Translations under genes and position numbers: made by a program
Origin: Aphrophora alni
Lineage: Eukaryota > Arthropoda > Insecta > Hemiptera > Aphrophoridae
Assembly (NCBI GenBank): GCA_963513935.1
Contig: OY740774.1
Coordinates: 88,182,385 to 88,246,384 of the forward strand
Direction of reading: 5' to 3'
DNA length: 64,000 nt
Shown here: piece after piece, positions 1 to 9,404 of the stretch
How the letters are laid out: the number at the start of each line of letters is the position of its first letter
Numbering within the stretch: the first letter of the stretch is position 1
Notes under the pieces: model-generated
The model's input: the letters and a program-made list of their open reading frames with translations, nothing else
Database searches by the model: none
Told to the model about the DNA's origin: nothing

Positions 1-2396
1 TGGACTTTAAACGAATTAAAAATACCTGCAGAAGTCAAATAGTGCTGAATCGAGATATCCCGTCACACGCGTTACCAGTCAAGTTGAGGATTACGTGAAA
101 TCCCGTCATACCCGTGCTAAGGGTTAAAAATAGACCTTGTATTAAATAATATCCCCCTTCAAATCCAAATTGCGCCAACACACTTTACGAGGAATTGTGT
201 TCTTTGAACAAAGGTTTTATTCAGCTTTCTTCTCTGACCGAATATTTTAACTTGTTTTCTTCTTTGACCGAAATGTTGATTTTCAGTTGGAAAAGAATCT
301 GAGTCTTTCCTGACCAAAAGGTTACTATAATATATTTTCGGCCAGAGGAAACTGCACAAGTAAACAACTTGAGACTTATTTTCCATGATTTGATATGGTT
401 TCTTGCTATAGCTCTCCGCTGTTATACTTAAATCTTTCGTAATTTAGGAAAACTTTATGCAGTAAATTCTGACATGATCTGTATTCTTTATATGTTTATA
501 AGAGAAAAAAAAGTGAAAAGAACTCTTTTATGTATCTAAAACATTTACATCTAAACCCGCCTTTCACTCAAATGCGTGTTAAGAAGTTTACCGCTCAACT
601 ATAATTCTGTAAGTGAGAAATAAAACAAAAATATTGTTTAGCAAAGAATACAACTCACATTGTTTTCCCCCATTATTATACAAAGTAAAATAATAGAATG
701 TTTGTAAATGCATTTTTATAATTACATATATTTACAATTTTTTCAACACTTTGATGATCTAGTAAACAGCTATTACAACAAAAAATTTGTAATCCTACAT
801 ATCTGAAGAGAAAAGACGTGGTTTTGGAACATTTATACAAAACACATGTAAGCCTAATACGTTTTAATTGTTATAGAAAATGAAAGACAATAAGAGATTT
901 TGAAATTAACAAATTGTCCTTAATAAACGGGAAAAAAGAAACTTTAAGATGAAAGAAAAAGATTTACAAAACAAAAAGAGCGTAATATTATATTTTACAG
1001 GTTTTACAGTGGCAATTAAACTCTCCAAACAACAAATTGTAGCTATTTTTAATATCAGATTACAAATTCAAACCATAACAAAACCTAAAGTATTTTAGTA
1101 TCATAAAACCTAACTACCTTTATTTCTAAATTGAACTTTGAAGTCTATATACTGGAGATTTGGGATCACTTTTGGATTAATAATTTATTTTAGTGTGCCC
1201 TCTTTCAAAACAGTGTTCTAAATGTAGAGGCACCAAACACTTTTGGTACTGCCAATAAACTTTTTCTTCACCTCGTTTCTAGTACAAGCCACTGCATGGC
1301 TTGTAATGAAATTGTTTATCTGTAGGAGGGATTTTTGTGGAAAGCTTTATAGGGCTGTTAGAAAGAAGCCACCCATGTCAATTAGAAGCTTTTGTTGGAA
1401 GTTTAGCAATATCTAATTTAGTTCTACCAAATTTATTTTATATTAAAAAATATATATCCTTTTTTTTATTTGAATAGAATAGGCTATATAAATTAAAAAT
1501 AGATTTATCAAGCAAATCCTTGACATTTTATTTTATACACAATATATGAAATGGATGTCAACAATTTGAGGTAACTTATGTAATAATAATTTAAAATCTG
1601 CCGTTCTAACGTACACAGAAACATAACTATACATTAAACAAGAGAAGAATCTGGACACAGAACAGAAATCCTCTCGGGCAAAATATTTCCATAAATTCTG
1701 TTTAAATTTTGTTTCAGAGTTAAGTTGCTTCAGTAAAGGAAGCAAACCTGTTGTAAAACCTAGCAACAGAGTTCAAGGGATTTTTTTATGGCTATGGATG
1801 TTGTAACAAGAGCCACATAAAAGTCATCTCTTGACCTCATGTAGTGGTTATGGATTTCTTTGCTAAAAGCTAAATTAAATTTATCCCCCAAAATTAATAA
1901 AATAGTATTCATCAAACCATATTGATGGAAAAATTATGATTTAAAAAATCTCTCTATACCAGAAAGTTTTAGCTTCTGTTAAAATAATAGTTTATTAATA
2001 ATAGTTTAATTTATGTTAATATAAAACTTCACCTAATATAACCTGACCCTAAGCTTTAAAAAGGACAAATCAAGTTAGGTTAATTTTTTTTACTTTAGTT
2101 TCGTATTATACAAACAATTTACCATTTACCTCCATCATAATATTCCTATTTCATAAAAAAGTATATTTCTTTAAAACAGTTATATTAAACATCCTCAACA
2201 ACTGACTTAAGTCACCAATCTATAACTAGTTTGATGAAATGAACTGCCTAGACATTAACGGACTTTACATGGGTACCTAATTGTATCGGTATATTATTTT
2301 GCACCTTTAATTTTCATTTTTAGGTGGAAAAAGTTAATAGTGTGTTTAAATATTATTTTTCATTTTAAAGGTTTAATTTGATCTTGAATCTTAATA
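1..2396. other. Left flank, no gene recognised
   Basis: AT-rich DNA without a convincing exon on either strand. The missing downstream exons of the minus-strand BTB gene would be expected on this side, but no continuation of the BTB fold was found, so they are probably beyond the left edge. A short imperfect duplication lies at about 228-272, where a TTCTTC-TGACCGAA motif recurs after about 28 bases; it gives a repetitive minus-strand reading frame that I regard as chance. Confidence 0.5.
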
Positions 2397-3059
2397 CAGT
2401 AGGACCTCTGTTAACCGGCCTATATCGTAGTGTACTGGTTGGATGAGAGTTTCCGAAAATAAATTGTAATTGAAACACCAAAGCAGCGGCGATATCAAAC
2501 GACTTTGTCGATAGCGGTATCCCATTGTCGGCAGCGTAAAAACACCGTGGCATTGGCACCCGTCGGTATAGCAGACATACACCCACAAAAACGTTTGATG
2601 GGCTGCTTTTTTTCCACGAATCATTTTAGTATACATTATGGAAAATATAACTATTCTTTTCAGTTTTCTTCTTGTCTTTGACTGGTATATTATATTACAG
2701 TAAATAAAAAATGAGTGAGTTACGAAAACAAAAACGAAAAAAGCATGTGTTGGTTTCATTTGAGACGCGGTTAAATGTGTCAAAAAACTCGACAGAGGGG
2801 AATCTGTAAAAGAGGTTTGTAGTGTTTAATTTTTTCATGTTTGATGTATAATATACATAACATAATATATACGATATATTTATGTACAATAAAATGAATT
2901 GCAATAACATCTTAATTGCATAATTCTTAGCGCTACCTGATTAAATAAGCTTTCTTTGAACGAAAACCGATTTTTCACGGGAACCTCTGATTAACCGGCC
3001 AAACGGGCAACCGGCCTGGGTGTCAGTCCCGACTAGACCGGTTAAGAGGGGTTCTACTG
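2397..3059 (+). mobile_element. Non-autonomous pogo/Tigger-like element (copy 1)
   Basis: The ends are inverted repeats: it starts CAGTAGGACCTCTGTTAACC and ends with the complement (GGTTAAGAGGGGTTCTACTG), with TA on both sides as expected for a TA target duplication. At 2711 on the plus strand a reading frame starts [20 protein letters not shown] and stops after about 33 codons. This resembles the start of the CENP-B-like helix-turn-helix of pogo/Tigger transposases; the DDE region is absent, so this is an internal-deletion derivative. A close copy lies at 48586-49244. Minus-strand open frames shared by both copies are by-products of the element. Confidence 0.85.
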
Positions 3060-3313
3060 TATATATATATTTATATAATTAATTAATTAGCACAAATTCT
3101 GTAATAGAAAATGTACAAATGTGTGCTAGATTGTTTTCTAAAAACATCTGATAATCTGGTACTGTATAAGGCCCAACATGCCGGATTATCCTGCTTTTAC
3201 TGTACCAGAATATAGTACAACTTCCCAAATATCTTAATAGCCTAAAAAATTGCAAAACTTCTGTTACATTATCACAAAAGACAAAATAAAACATAACTTG
3301 TATAATGACTCAC

Positions 3314-3514
3314 CTCCAGTAAAGATTTAAAGTATGGACTGCATGCAGACAAAACCATCTTGTGAGCTTTACAGGTTTGCCCTTCACAAGCTAATGTTAC
3401 ATCTGTAAAACTTTTCTCGTCGCGCAAGTGTCTGAATGATGACACCATATTCGATTGGAAATCGTTCCATTTTAAAAAGAATTGCTGTTGATCCTTTGCC
3501 ATGTTATCTCTGTA
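3314..3514 (-). CDS. BTB/POZ-domain protein, first coding exon (partial gene)
   Basis: This exon encodes the first 63 residues of a BTB/POZ protein, probably a nuclear transcription regulator of the insect lola/tramtrack/broad/bric-a-brac class; BTB domains in this class mediate dimerisation. The frame begins with ATG at 3502-3500 ([20 protein letters not shown]) and reaches [13 protein letters not shown]. Visible hallmarks are the FFLKWNDFQ opening, the DVTLACEG strand, [14 protein letters not shown] and SLLE. It ends exactly at a GTGAGT donor (complement of 3306-3313). A CAG acceptor just upstream places the exon start near 3514, leaving about 12 bases of 5' UTR and implying an upstream non-coding exon. 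The second half of the BTB fold (the ENPSKHP-like part) and any zinc fingers are not in the window. I cannot choose between family members, so no symbol is given. Confidence 0.9.
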
Positions 3515-3634
3515 CTGTAACAAAATAGTAAACATGAAAACAAATAGATTTGTAATATACCCTAACCTGTTGTTATATATAAAGGAATATGTTGTTCTGG
3601 TTTTAAAGTTATTTGATGATGAATTATTTATATA

Positions 3635-3965
3635 GTTTAATCGGACATTTACCATCATTTGTGTACATAAAAAATGTTTCAAGATGTTTCGAGAATATGA
3701 TCAAATCATGTGATGAACCTATAATATGAGAAAAGTAAAAAACACTAAATAAAAATGAAACTAGCAATCTAAGAAAGGAACCCAGAGCTAAAGCTAGGCC
3801 TGAGCATTAAAATAATTAAGACTAGATAAAATTCTAGATCACATATCCCCTTCCGATTTACTGCATGTACTATTGCGACACATGAGTGAAAGATTATAGT
3901 TTGGAAAGAGACTTCCTAATCAAATATTATACAGCAAATTTCTTATCAGGACTAATTTATTTGAT
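3635..3965. repeat. Dispersed repeat, copy 1 (partner at 52310)
   Basis: The stretch from ACATTTACCATCATTTGTGT through an 'AGCAATCTAAGAAAGGAACC' region to the AGCAAATTTCT end matches, with divergence, the text at about 52310-52630. It is a two-copy dispersed repeat of unknown class in the first intron or upstream region of the BTB gene. No coding potential seen. Confidence 0.55.
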
Positions 3966-3973
3966 ATTTGATT

Positions 3974-3999
3974 CATATATATATATATATATATATATT
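3974..3999. repeat. (AT)n microsatellite
   Basis: Uninterrupted AT dinucleotide run of about 13 units. Confidence 0.95.
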
Positions 4000-4433
4000 A
4001 TTTCTTAATACTTTTTAGATCATACTCAGAATGCAATCAAAATATGAAAGAGTAACTTTTCCAAATAATGTTAACCAATTTGAGAAGCACTTATTTTTGG
4101 TTTAAATAAATGGATAATAATCATCATTTCCCTCCCTCGCATAATAAGCCATGAAAGGCACAACCGATTTATTTTACTCATACTTAATCCAAAATAAAAT
4201 TATGGATTGTTAGAGTAGCCTATACTTTATTATGAAATATCAGCAATGACTGTTGTAAAAGTTGGGTAGAAATGTAGGTACAAACATTTCAGCATTTGAT
4301 ACTTGCTCTGTTAAAACAATGATCGCTAGTGATTGTTGTCCAGGAAAAACAAACCTCTAGGTTAGTTACTATTTAATTACCTAGTTTGAGGTGTTACCGT
4401 CGAACAATCCTTAATTGTAGTTAGCACTATCTT

Positions 4434-4472
4434 ATATGACGCGTTTCGACTATTTGTCAGTCATTTTCAAAC
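4434..4472 (-). ncRNA. Hammerhead-like motif of the PLE end (degenerate)
   Basis: On the minus strand a TTGAAAA box stands where CTGANGA is expected. It is followed by a GACT / AGTC stem with a 7-base loop, then GAAACGCGTC. Two conserved core bases differ, so this copy is probably inactive. Hammerhead motifs in PLE terminal repeats are established; assigning this one is inference. Confidence 0.45.
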
Positions 4473-4658
4473 ATAAAAAACACATATAAACACTTAACAA
4501 CACATATTAATTCACATTTAAAAACACAATTAAAAACATACATATACAGACGACGCGCGTTGTCAGTGACCGTTCTCGTTGACTCACGATCGTCAATTCA
4601 ATTAATCCATGGTCAGCTGATAACGATCTTCGTTATTGAGAGGGGGCACTTATACAGT

Positions 4659-5225
4659 CTATACATCGTGAATGACAGGTATGGTTTCTATATTATCGAT
4701 TAAGTCAAAGATGGTATGGGAATGAAATTGAAGCTTGTTGTTAAGTAAGTGGACGGGGTTATGTTTCTGTACTTTGTAAATGTGGAATTCCTCTAATGCA
4801 TTCATCAACAGGCCCTTCTTACAGTGGTGTAATATTTTTAAATTCTTGTAAATGTCTGTGTAACTATGGTTTGCATCAATTAAATTTTCGGTGTACTTGG
4901 AATCTATTTTCTTGTTGGCGGATCGTTTGGAAGATGGGATGTGCTCTTTGAAACGGGTTTGAAACGTGCGTCCGGTTTGGCCTATGTACATTTTTGGGCA
5001 ATCATCGCATAAAAGTTGATATACGCCGCTGCTGTTAAAATGATCTGGGTCTCTTGCTTTTGCTGGGTTTATAACTTTATTTAAGCTGTTGGAAGTTCTG
5101 TATGAAAGGTGGTAGCCTTGTTTGCGGAAGATGTTGTGTGTAGTATGTTCTAAGGCTTTGTTGAAATCGACAGCAATATAAATGGGCTTTGGATGAGTGA
5201 ATTTGTTAGCTTTTCTTCTTTTCAT
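4659..5225 (-). pseudogene. PLE GIY-YIG endonuclease domain fragment
   Basis: An open frame of 188 codons matches the C-terminal endonuclease of Penelope-like retroelements, which nicks target DNA for integration. The GIY-YIG pair is visible as GVYQLLC (about residues 67-73) and MYIGQTGRTFQTRFKEH (about 79-95). A CxxC pair (LLCDDCPK) sits between them, as is common in PLEs, and an LEEFHIYK segment lies near residue 145-155. The frame is uninterrupted but lacks the RT domain upstream, so it is a 5'-truncated relic and not a host gene. The methionine is simply the first one available; the real protein began further upstream. Confidence 0.9.
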
Positions 5226-5459
5226 TTTTTTTTTTTTATTATGTTGTCGACTATTGCGTTAGAAGCTGCTATATATTTGATAGTGTTGATTTCCTGTTTG
5301 TAATCATCCGAATTCATAGGGATGCTTAGTAGTCTGTGGACGTAACTATTGTACGCTGCCATTTTATGCGATATGGGGTGGTTAGAGATAGTGTTTCAGA
5401 ATTTGTTCAATCAATTTGGCATAAATATAATTACTCTCTGCCATGAAATGTGAAAGATC

Positions 5460-5461
<2 letters not shown>

Positions 5462-5508
<47 letters not shown>
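5462..5508. repeat. (TA)n microsatellite
   Basis: Uninterrupted TA run of about 21 units. Confidence 0.95.
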
Positions 5509-5509
<1 letters not shown>

Positions 5510-6127
5510 GTGAAAGTGAACAAATGTTACAAACCTAGGTCTATATAATAATGTTTTTCTAAGGTAGGTTTAGCATATGAGTATAAAATTACAAAGGATC
5601 TAATGGCCTATAATTACCAAATACTAAATCTATGAGAAAGTAATCCAACTCCTTCACATTTATTTAACGGAGAAAAAATATAGGGCTAGGTTAATGAATT
5701 TGATAGCTTTCATGCTTCATATCACAAAAAAGTTTGTAATGTGATTATTAAATAGCACTGATATTTATAAAGACTATGTTAGTCTAGCTACATCATAAGT
5801 AGGTTTAATTAGGGGTAATTATAATAGATTAGCTGGCACAGCTAATTTAGGTTATTTTTTGTTTGTTTTGTAAATCCTTTACTACATACAGTACCTATTT
5901 CTAAAGAAGAATTTATTTCTTCAATGCGCAATTCATTTTTTCATTGAAAAATCACCATTTGAAAACTACGAAATAGGTAATCCACCTATTTATAGATTAC
6001 ATTTAATGGTAATTCTTCAAATTGGCGTCTCGTAATGGGAAATGGGAATCGTGTATGATTTGATGCATGCACATTACATCATTACTATCGCAAATACGTT
6101 ATACAAAACAGAGATTTCGCCAAGTGG

Positions 6128-6169
<42 letters not shown>
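6128..6169. repeat. (TA)n microsatellite
   Basis: TA run of about 20 units directly before the LINE-like frame. It produces a meaningless YIYIYI stretch if translated. Confidence 0.95.
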
Positions 6170-6172
<3 letters not shown>

Positions 6173-6540
6173 TAAGAAGGAAACAACCAGCGAGTTCTAC
6201 CAGAGGACGAAAGTCATCTCGGAGGGAAAAATTTGGCAAGATATAGAGAAGACCTGGGAGAAGAATAGGTGTAAACCAAGAAGAGAGGCAGTGGCAGCAT
6301 TCCGCCTAAATACGGGACATGACTGCTTGGCAGCTCATTTGCACAGAATGAAGATTCTGCCCTCTGATGAATGTACCCTGTGCCACGACACAAACTCTAT
6401 AATGAATAAGGACCATCTGATGGTATGCTGTAAGCTTGACGCAGATCAAAGAAGATCAAAGAATGTACACAAGCTATATTGGGACGCCAGAAGACTGATG
6501 GAGTAAAATCCGAGAAGTCGCCATAAGAAACAAACAAAAA
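6170..6540 (+). pseudogene. LINE 3' end (C-terminal zinc-knuckle region) fragment
   Basis: From about 6170 to the stop at 6506 the plus strand encodes RREAVAAFRLNTGHDCLAAHL, then RMKILPSDECTLCHDTN and a DHLMVCCKL segment. A GHDCLxxHLxRM-type segment followed by CxxC and a later HL-x-C is typical of the C-terminal region after the RT/RNase H of several non-LTR retrotransposon clades. Only about 110 codons remain, followed by an A-rich then TA-rich tail (6533-6563). It is a 5'-truncated LINE insertion lying inside the foldback element. The clade is not assigned. Confidence 0.75.
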
Positions 6541-6959
6541 AAAAATATATATATATATATATACATAAAACAACAGGTTTGGAAAGGAGTCTATATATAG
6601 CCACCTGGCCAGGTCTGTCGTGGGTTCTTGCAAAATAAAATAATAATAATTCACAGTGTGCACAATCTATTTTGACACTAAATCAGTATTAATTTTTATA
6701 TTTATTAATATATGGAGGAATGACAGCATTTCACGTTATCTGTCATCACAGATATAAACATTGGAATTTCTTTAGTAACGTACGAGACACGAATTACCAT
6801 AATGTCTAACCTATAAATAGGTAGATTATTTCGATGTTATAAAATTGTGATTTTTCAGTGAAAAAGTGAATTATGCAGTAAAGTAATTAATTATTCTTAA
6901 AAAATAAGGTAGGGTATGTATGTAGTAAAGGATTAAAAAAAAAATTTAAAAAAGGATAA

Positions 6960-7110
6960 AATAAGCAATAAAGCTTAAATTTTCAAAATATTTTAATAAT
7001 ATAAATGAGCTACAATTGTTTCGCTTTGCGGCATCATCGGGCAACTGAACAGAGTTTCCATCTTGAATGGAGTTTCAACAAGAAATATCTGCTGTTACAT
7101 TAAAAAAATT
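6960..7110 (-). mobile_element. PLE-type 3' end with hammerhead-like motif
   Basis: Minus-strand reading gives a CCGATGA box, a short CGC-AAA-GCG hairpin and GAAACAATTGTAG (complement of 7018-7040), then an A/T-rich tail toward 6965. This is the arrangement seen at other PLE ends in the window, but no PLE coding sequence adjoins it. Confidence 0.45.
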
Positions 7111-7119
7111 TTAAATAGA

Positions 7120-7551
7120 AATTGTTTACTGCGACTGCAATCGGTCTTTTTGGTGATATTTTAAAAATCATGTTATACATACCTTATTTCTTAATAATAA
7201 AATAAGTTTTCAAAGCAAGCTAAATTTTTCACAAAAAAAAATCAACTTTTCTAGGTTAAGTTCCATAAAGTGAATTACACATTAAAATAGGTTTGTACAT
7301 GAATTTCTACCTCACAAGCACCTTACCAGATCTACGTGTAAATTTGGAAAAAAAAGGAGAAGTTGTGCGTGGATTCCTAAGTACGAACTGCATTCAATGT
7401 TGCTTGACTTCTGTGATCTATTAATTTGAAATCGTGATTTTTTGGTGAAAAAGTTAACTCCGTGTTGAAACTTATTTTATTATTAATAAATAAGGTAACT
7501 TATGTAGAACATGATAATAGAAAAACCGGTCGCAGTCACAATAAACAATTA
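7120..7551. mobile_element. Foldback/MITE-like element
   Basis: Left end ATTGTTTACTGCGACTGCAA (7121) pairs with the right end, which reads from outside AATTGTTTATTGTGACTGCG (complement near 7550). The inverted arms continue inward for about 140 bases through ATCATGTT, ACATAA/ACATAC and a TAATAATAAAATAAGTTT block. The arms are related to those of the foldback at 5840-6965, especially the TTTTTCACC/CAAAAAATCA part. No coding capacity. Confidence 0.8.
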
Positions 7552-8410
7552 CCCAAAAAAATACCAAAATTAGTTGTATCATCTAATCTATATAATTACC
7601 TTAATTAGGAAAGATTATAACGTCTGTCTATATTAACAACAGGTAGAAAATAAGGTCTACAAGCTACTAAATTTTAAATAATATACAAACAATTATTTAA
7701 AACAAAATTCAGGTTATAAAATATTGACCTATCAGAATAGTCCTTGGTGAATTTGGGGATCGAGACTATACAACCTCTTGTCACTCCGACCCAAATGGAT
7801 CTTTTGTGACTACTCTGCTAATTATATTTTAGTCCCAGCCAAGAATTAAACTTCCTCAGAATCATAACCCTTTTGGGACCATCTGACGATATTTCAACTA
7901 TTTTAAAATATGCGAAAAAGACCACCTGACAAAATATTGTCAAACTATTTCAATGCGTAAAAGACCATATTATGACGATATTTCGTCAGTTGCGAAAAAT
8001 TTAATTTGTCGCCATAATTAAATAAATAAAAGTAATGAAATTATTATTTTTGAAGACTAATAATGTAATTTATAATGAATATAATAATAGTTAATAAAAC
8101 ATAATGTGAATAAATATATTAAAATAGATAAACAAACTATTGGCTAAGTTAGGTTACAAGTAAAATTTAGAAAAAAAAGTTAGGTTATATTTGTTGCTAT
8201 ATATTTTTAAAATAAAAATATTAATTATTTCAGCTTATATGATCATTCATTAAAATGTCCATTTATTTATCTATCTTTATTTTTTAATACAAAAAAAAAA
8301 AAATTATAAATAAACATTTAGTGATCTTTTTAACAAACGCTTACAAAATATGTGTATTACAGTGAGCACTTTTTAAATCTTCTCGCTCACAATCAGTTTT
8401 ATTTTTTACA
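7552..8410. other. No gene recognised
   Basis: AT-rich spacer. A phrase near 7875-7990 (ACCATCTGACGATATTTC and similar) repeats imperfectly at about 50-base spacing, but no coding or terminal-repeat structure was made out. Confidence 0.4.
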
Positions 8411-8414
8411 CCCC

Positions 8415-9400
8415 CCCCTCTCAAATAGTTCTGGGTGACATTGTCATTACCTCTGCAACTGTGGGGAAAGGAATGCTGAGATAAAGTAGACATTTCTAAG
8501 TTAGAGATTCACACTCATACAACCAGTGGTCAGCTGTCTCTTATGTGTCAGGCAGAAGCAGCGGAAACCACTTCTGCCTTTCCCAAGTGATTCAGATGGT
8601 AATTCATAAGGATAGTGTCTAGACAGTTGGCCAATAATCAGCCTAAGCTTCCTTACACCGAGATCCAGTAATTTTTTTGCCTGTTATTCATAGCACCTAT
8701 AATACTTAAGCAAGCCTACCTTTGAAGCTTTTTTGTTGTCAATTTTTGTTCCGTCTCATTCTTTAGCCACCATATTTCCGAAGCATATGTGACTATGTGT
8801 CTAATTAAAGCCAGATGTGACCAGTAGGCCATCTGTGGCTTAAGTCCTCAAGTTTTACCAAATAGGCGTCTGCATGCCCACATAGCCATGCTTGCTCTTT
8901 TAATGGTTTTATCAATGTGTTTATTCGAGGTAGTCTTTGATCCAGACCTACACCCAGATAATTTGTTTCCCTTCAGGGGGTGATTTCCACACCATCTATC
9001 GTCAAAGGCTTAAGAATAAACTTCCTCCTTCTTGTGAAAGGAATAATGGTTGTCTTAATAGGGGAAATACTAAGACTCTCTTTTTAACACCATCTCCAGA
9101 ACATTAATGAGTACTCTACATGAGATCAGACACTGTCTGACCATGCTTACCTTTAAACGATAATTACTAAATCGTCAGCATATGCTATTACTTTAAAGCC
9201 GCTAGACCCCAGCAACCTCAGTAGTTCATCCATCACCAGTGTCCAGAAAAGAGAGGGAACAGTGCCCCTCCCTCTGGACAGCCAACAACTGCCGACACTG
9301 AACCAGGACTCCCTACTCAAGCAGACTGTCATCCTACGACTCATTAACATAGATCTGATCCATTTATTATCTGGGTTCAATTTCCGAATAGTCCTATATA
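8415..9400 (-). pseudogene. LINE reverse transcriptase relic
   Basis: On the minus strand, from 9380 downward, the frame gives VGSCWLSRGRGTVPSLFWTL, then MDELLRLLGSSGFKVIAYAD followed by DLVIIV: the degraded GxPQGG region and the YADD catalytic box of a non-LTR reverse transcriptase. Further down, with stops and frameshifts, come a VEITP / LEQTH region, a 'HADAYLVKLEDLSHRWPTGH' segment and, near 8550, ETADHWLYECESL, matching the C-terminal knuckle of Jockey/R1/I-like LINEs. The 5' half (endonuclease) is missing. Dead copy; clade not certain. Confidence 0.85.
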
Positions 9401-9404
9401 ACTG

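Larger units (their letters stand above)
4434..5300 (-). mobile_element. Penelope-like element (PLE) 3' relic
   Basis: This is the 3' part of a Penelope-like retroelement on the minus strand. It contains the GIY-YIG endonuclease frame (4659-5225) and, downstream of the stop, a GC-richer stretch followed by a hammerhead-like motif ending in GAAACGCGTC (complement of 4434-4472). The reverse transcriptase half that should precede the endonuclease was not recognised, so the copy is truncated. Right of it (5280-5430) the sequence still looks GC-richer and may hold degraded RT. Confidence 0.85.
5840..6965. mobile_element. Foldback element with ~170-bp inverted arms
   Basis: The left arm (about 5840-6035) and right arm (about 6765-6965) are inverted copies. 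Both read, from the outside, TCCTTTACTACATAC, then a TTCA(C/T)TTTTTCA(C/T)TGAAAAATCAC block, then a CCTATTTATAG block, then GTAATTC and GTCTCGT. Between the arms lie two TA microsatellites and a LINE 3' fragment. No transposase of its own is seen, so it looks like a foldback/MITE-type DNA element that captured or was hit by other sequence. The exact ends and target duplication could not be fixed. Confidence 0.7.

Noticed and set aside
159..386. Frame with FGQRRKQVKIFGQRRKLNK repeats
   Set aside because: Arises from a short imperfect DNA duplication; no family and no splice context.
2365..2586. Conserved small protein shared with 48548-48805 on the minus strand
   Set aside because: Both frames lie inside two copies of the same pogo-like element and read through its TIR; conservation comes from the DNA element.
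6042..6170. Upstream half of the 154-codon plus-strand frame
   Set aside because: It is a TA microsatellite translated as YIYIYI fused by chance to the LINE fragment.
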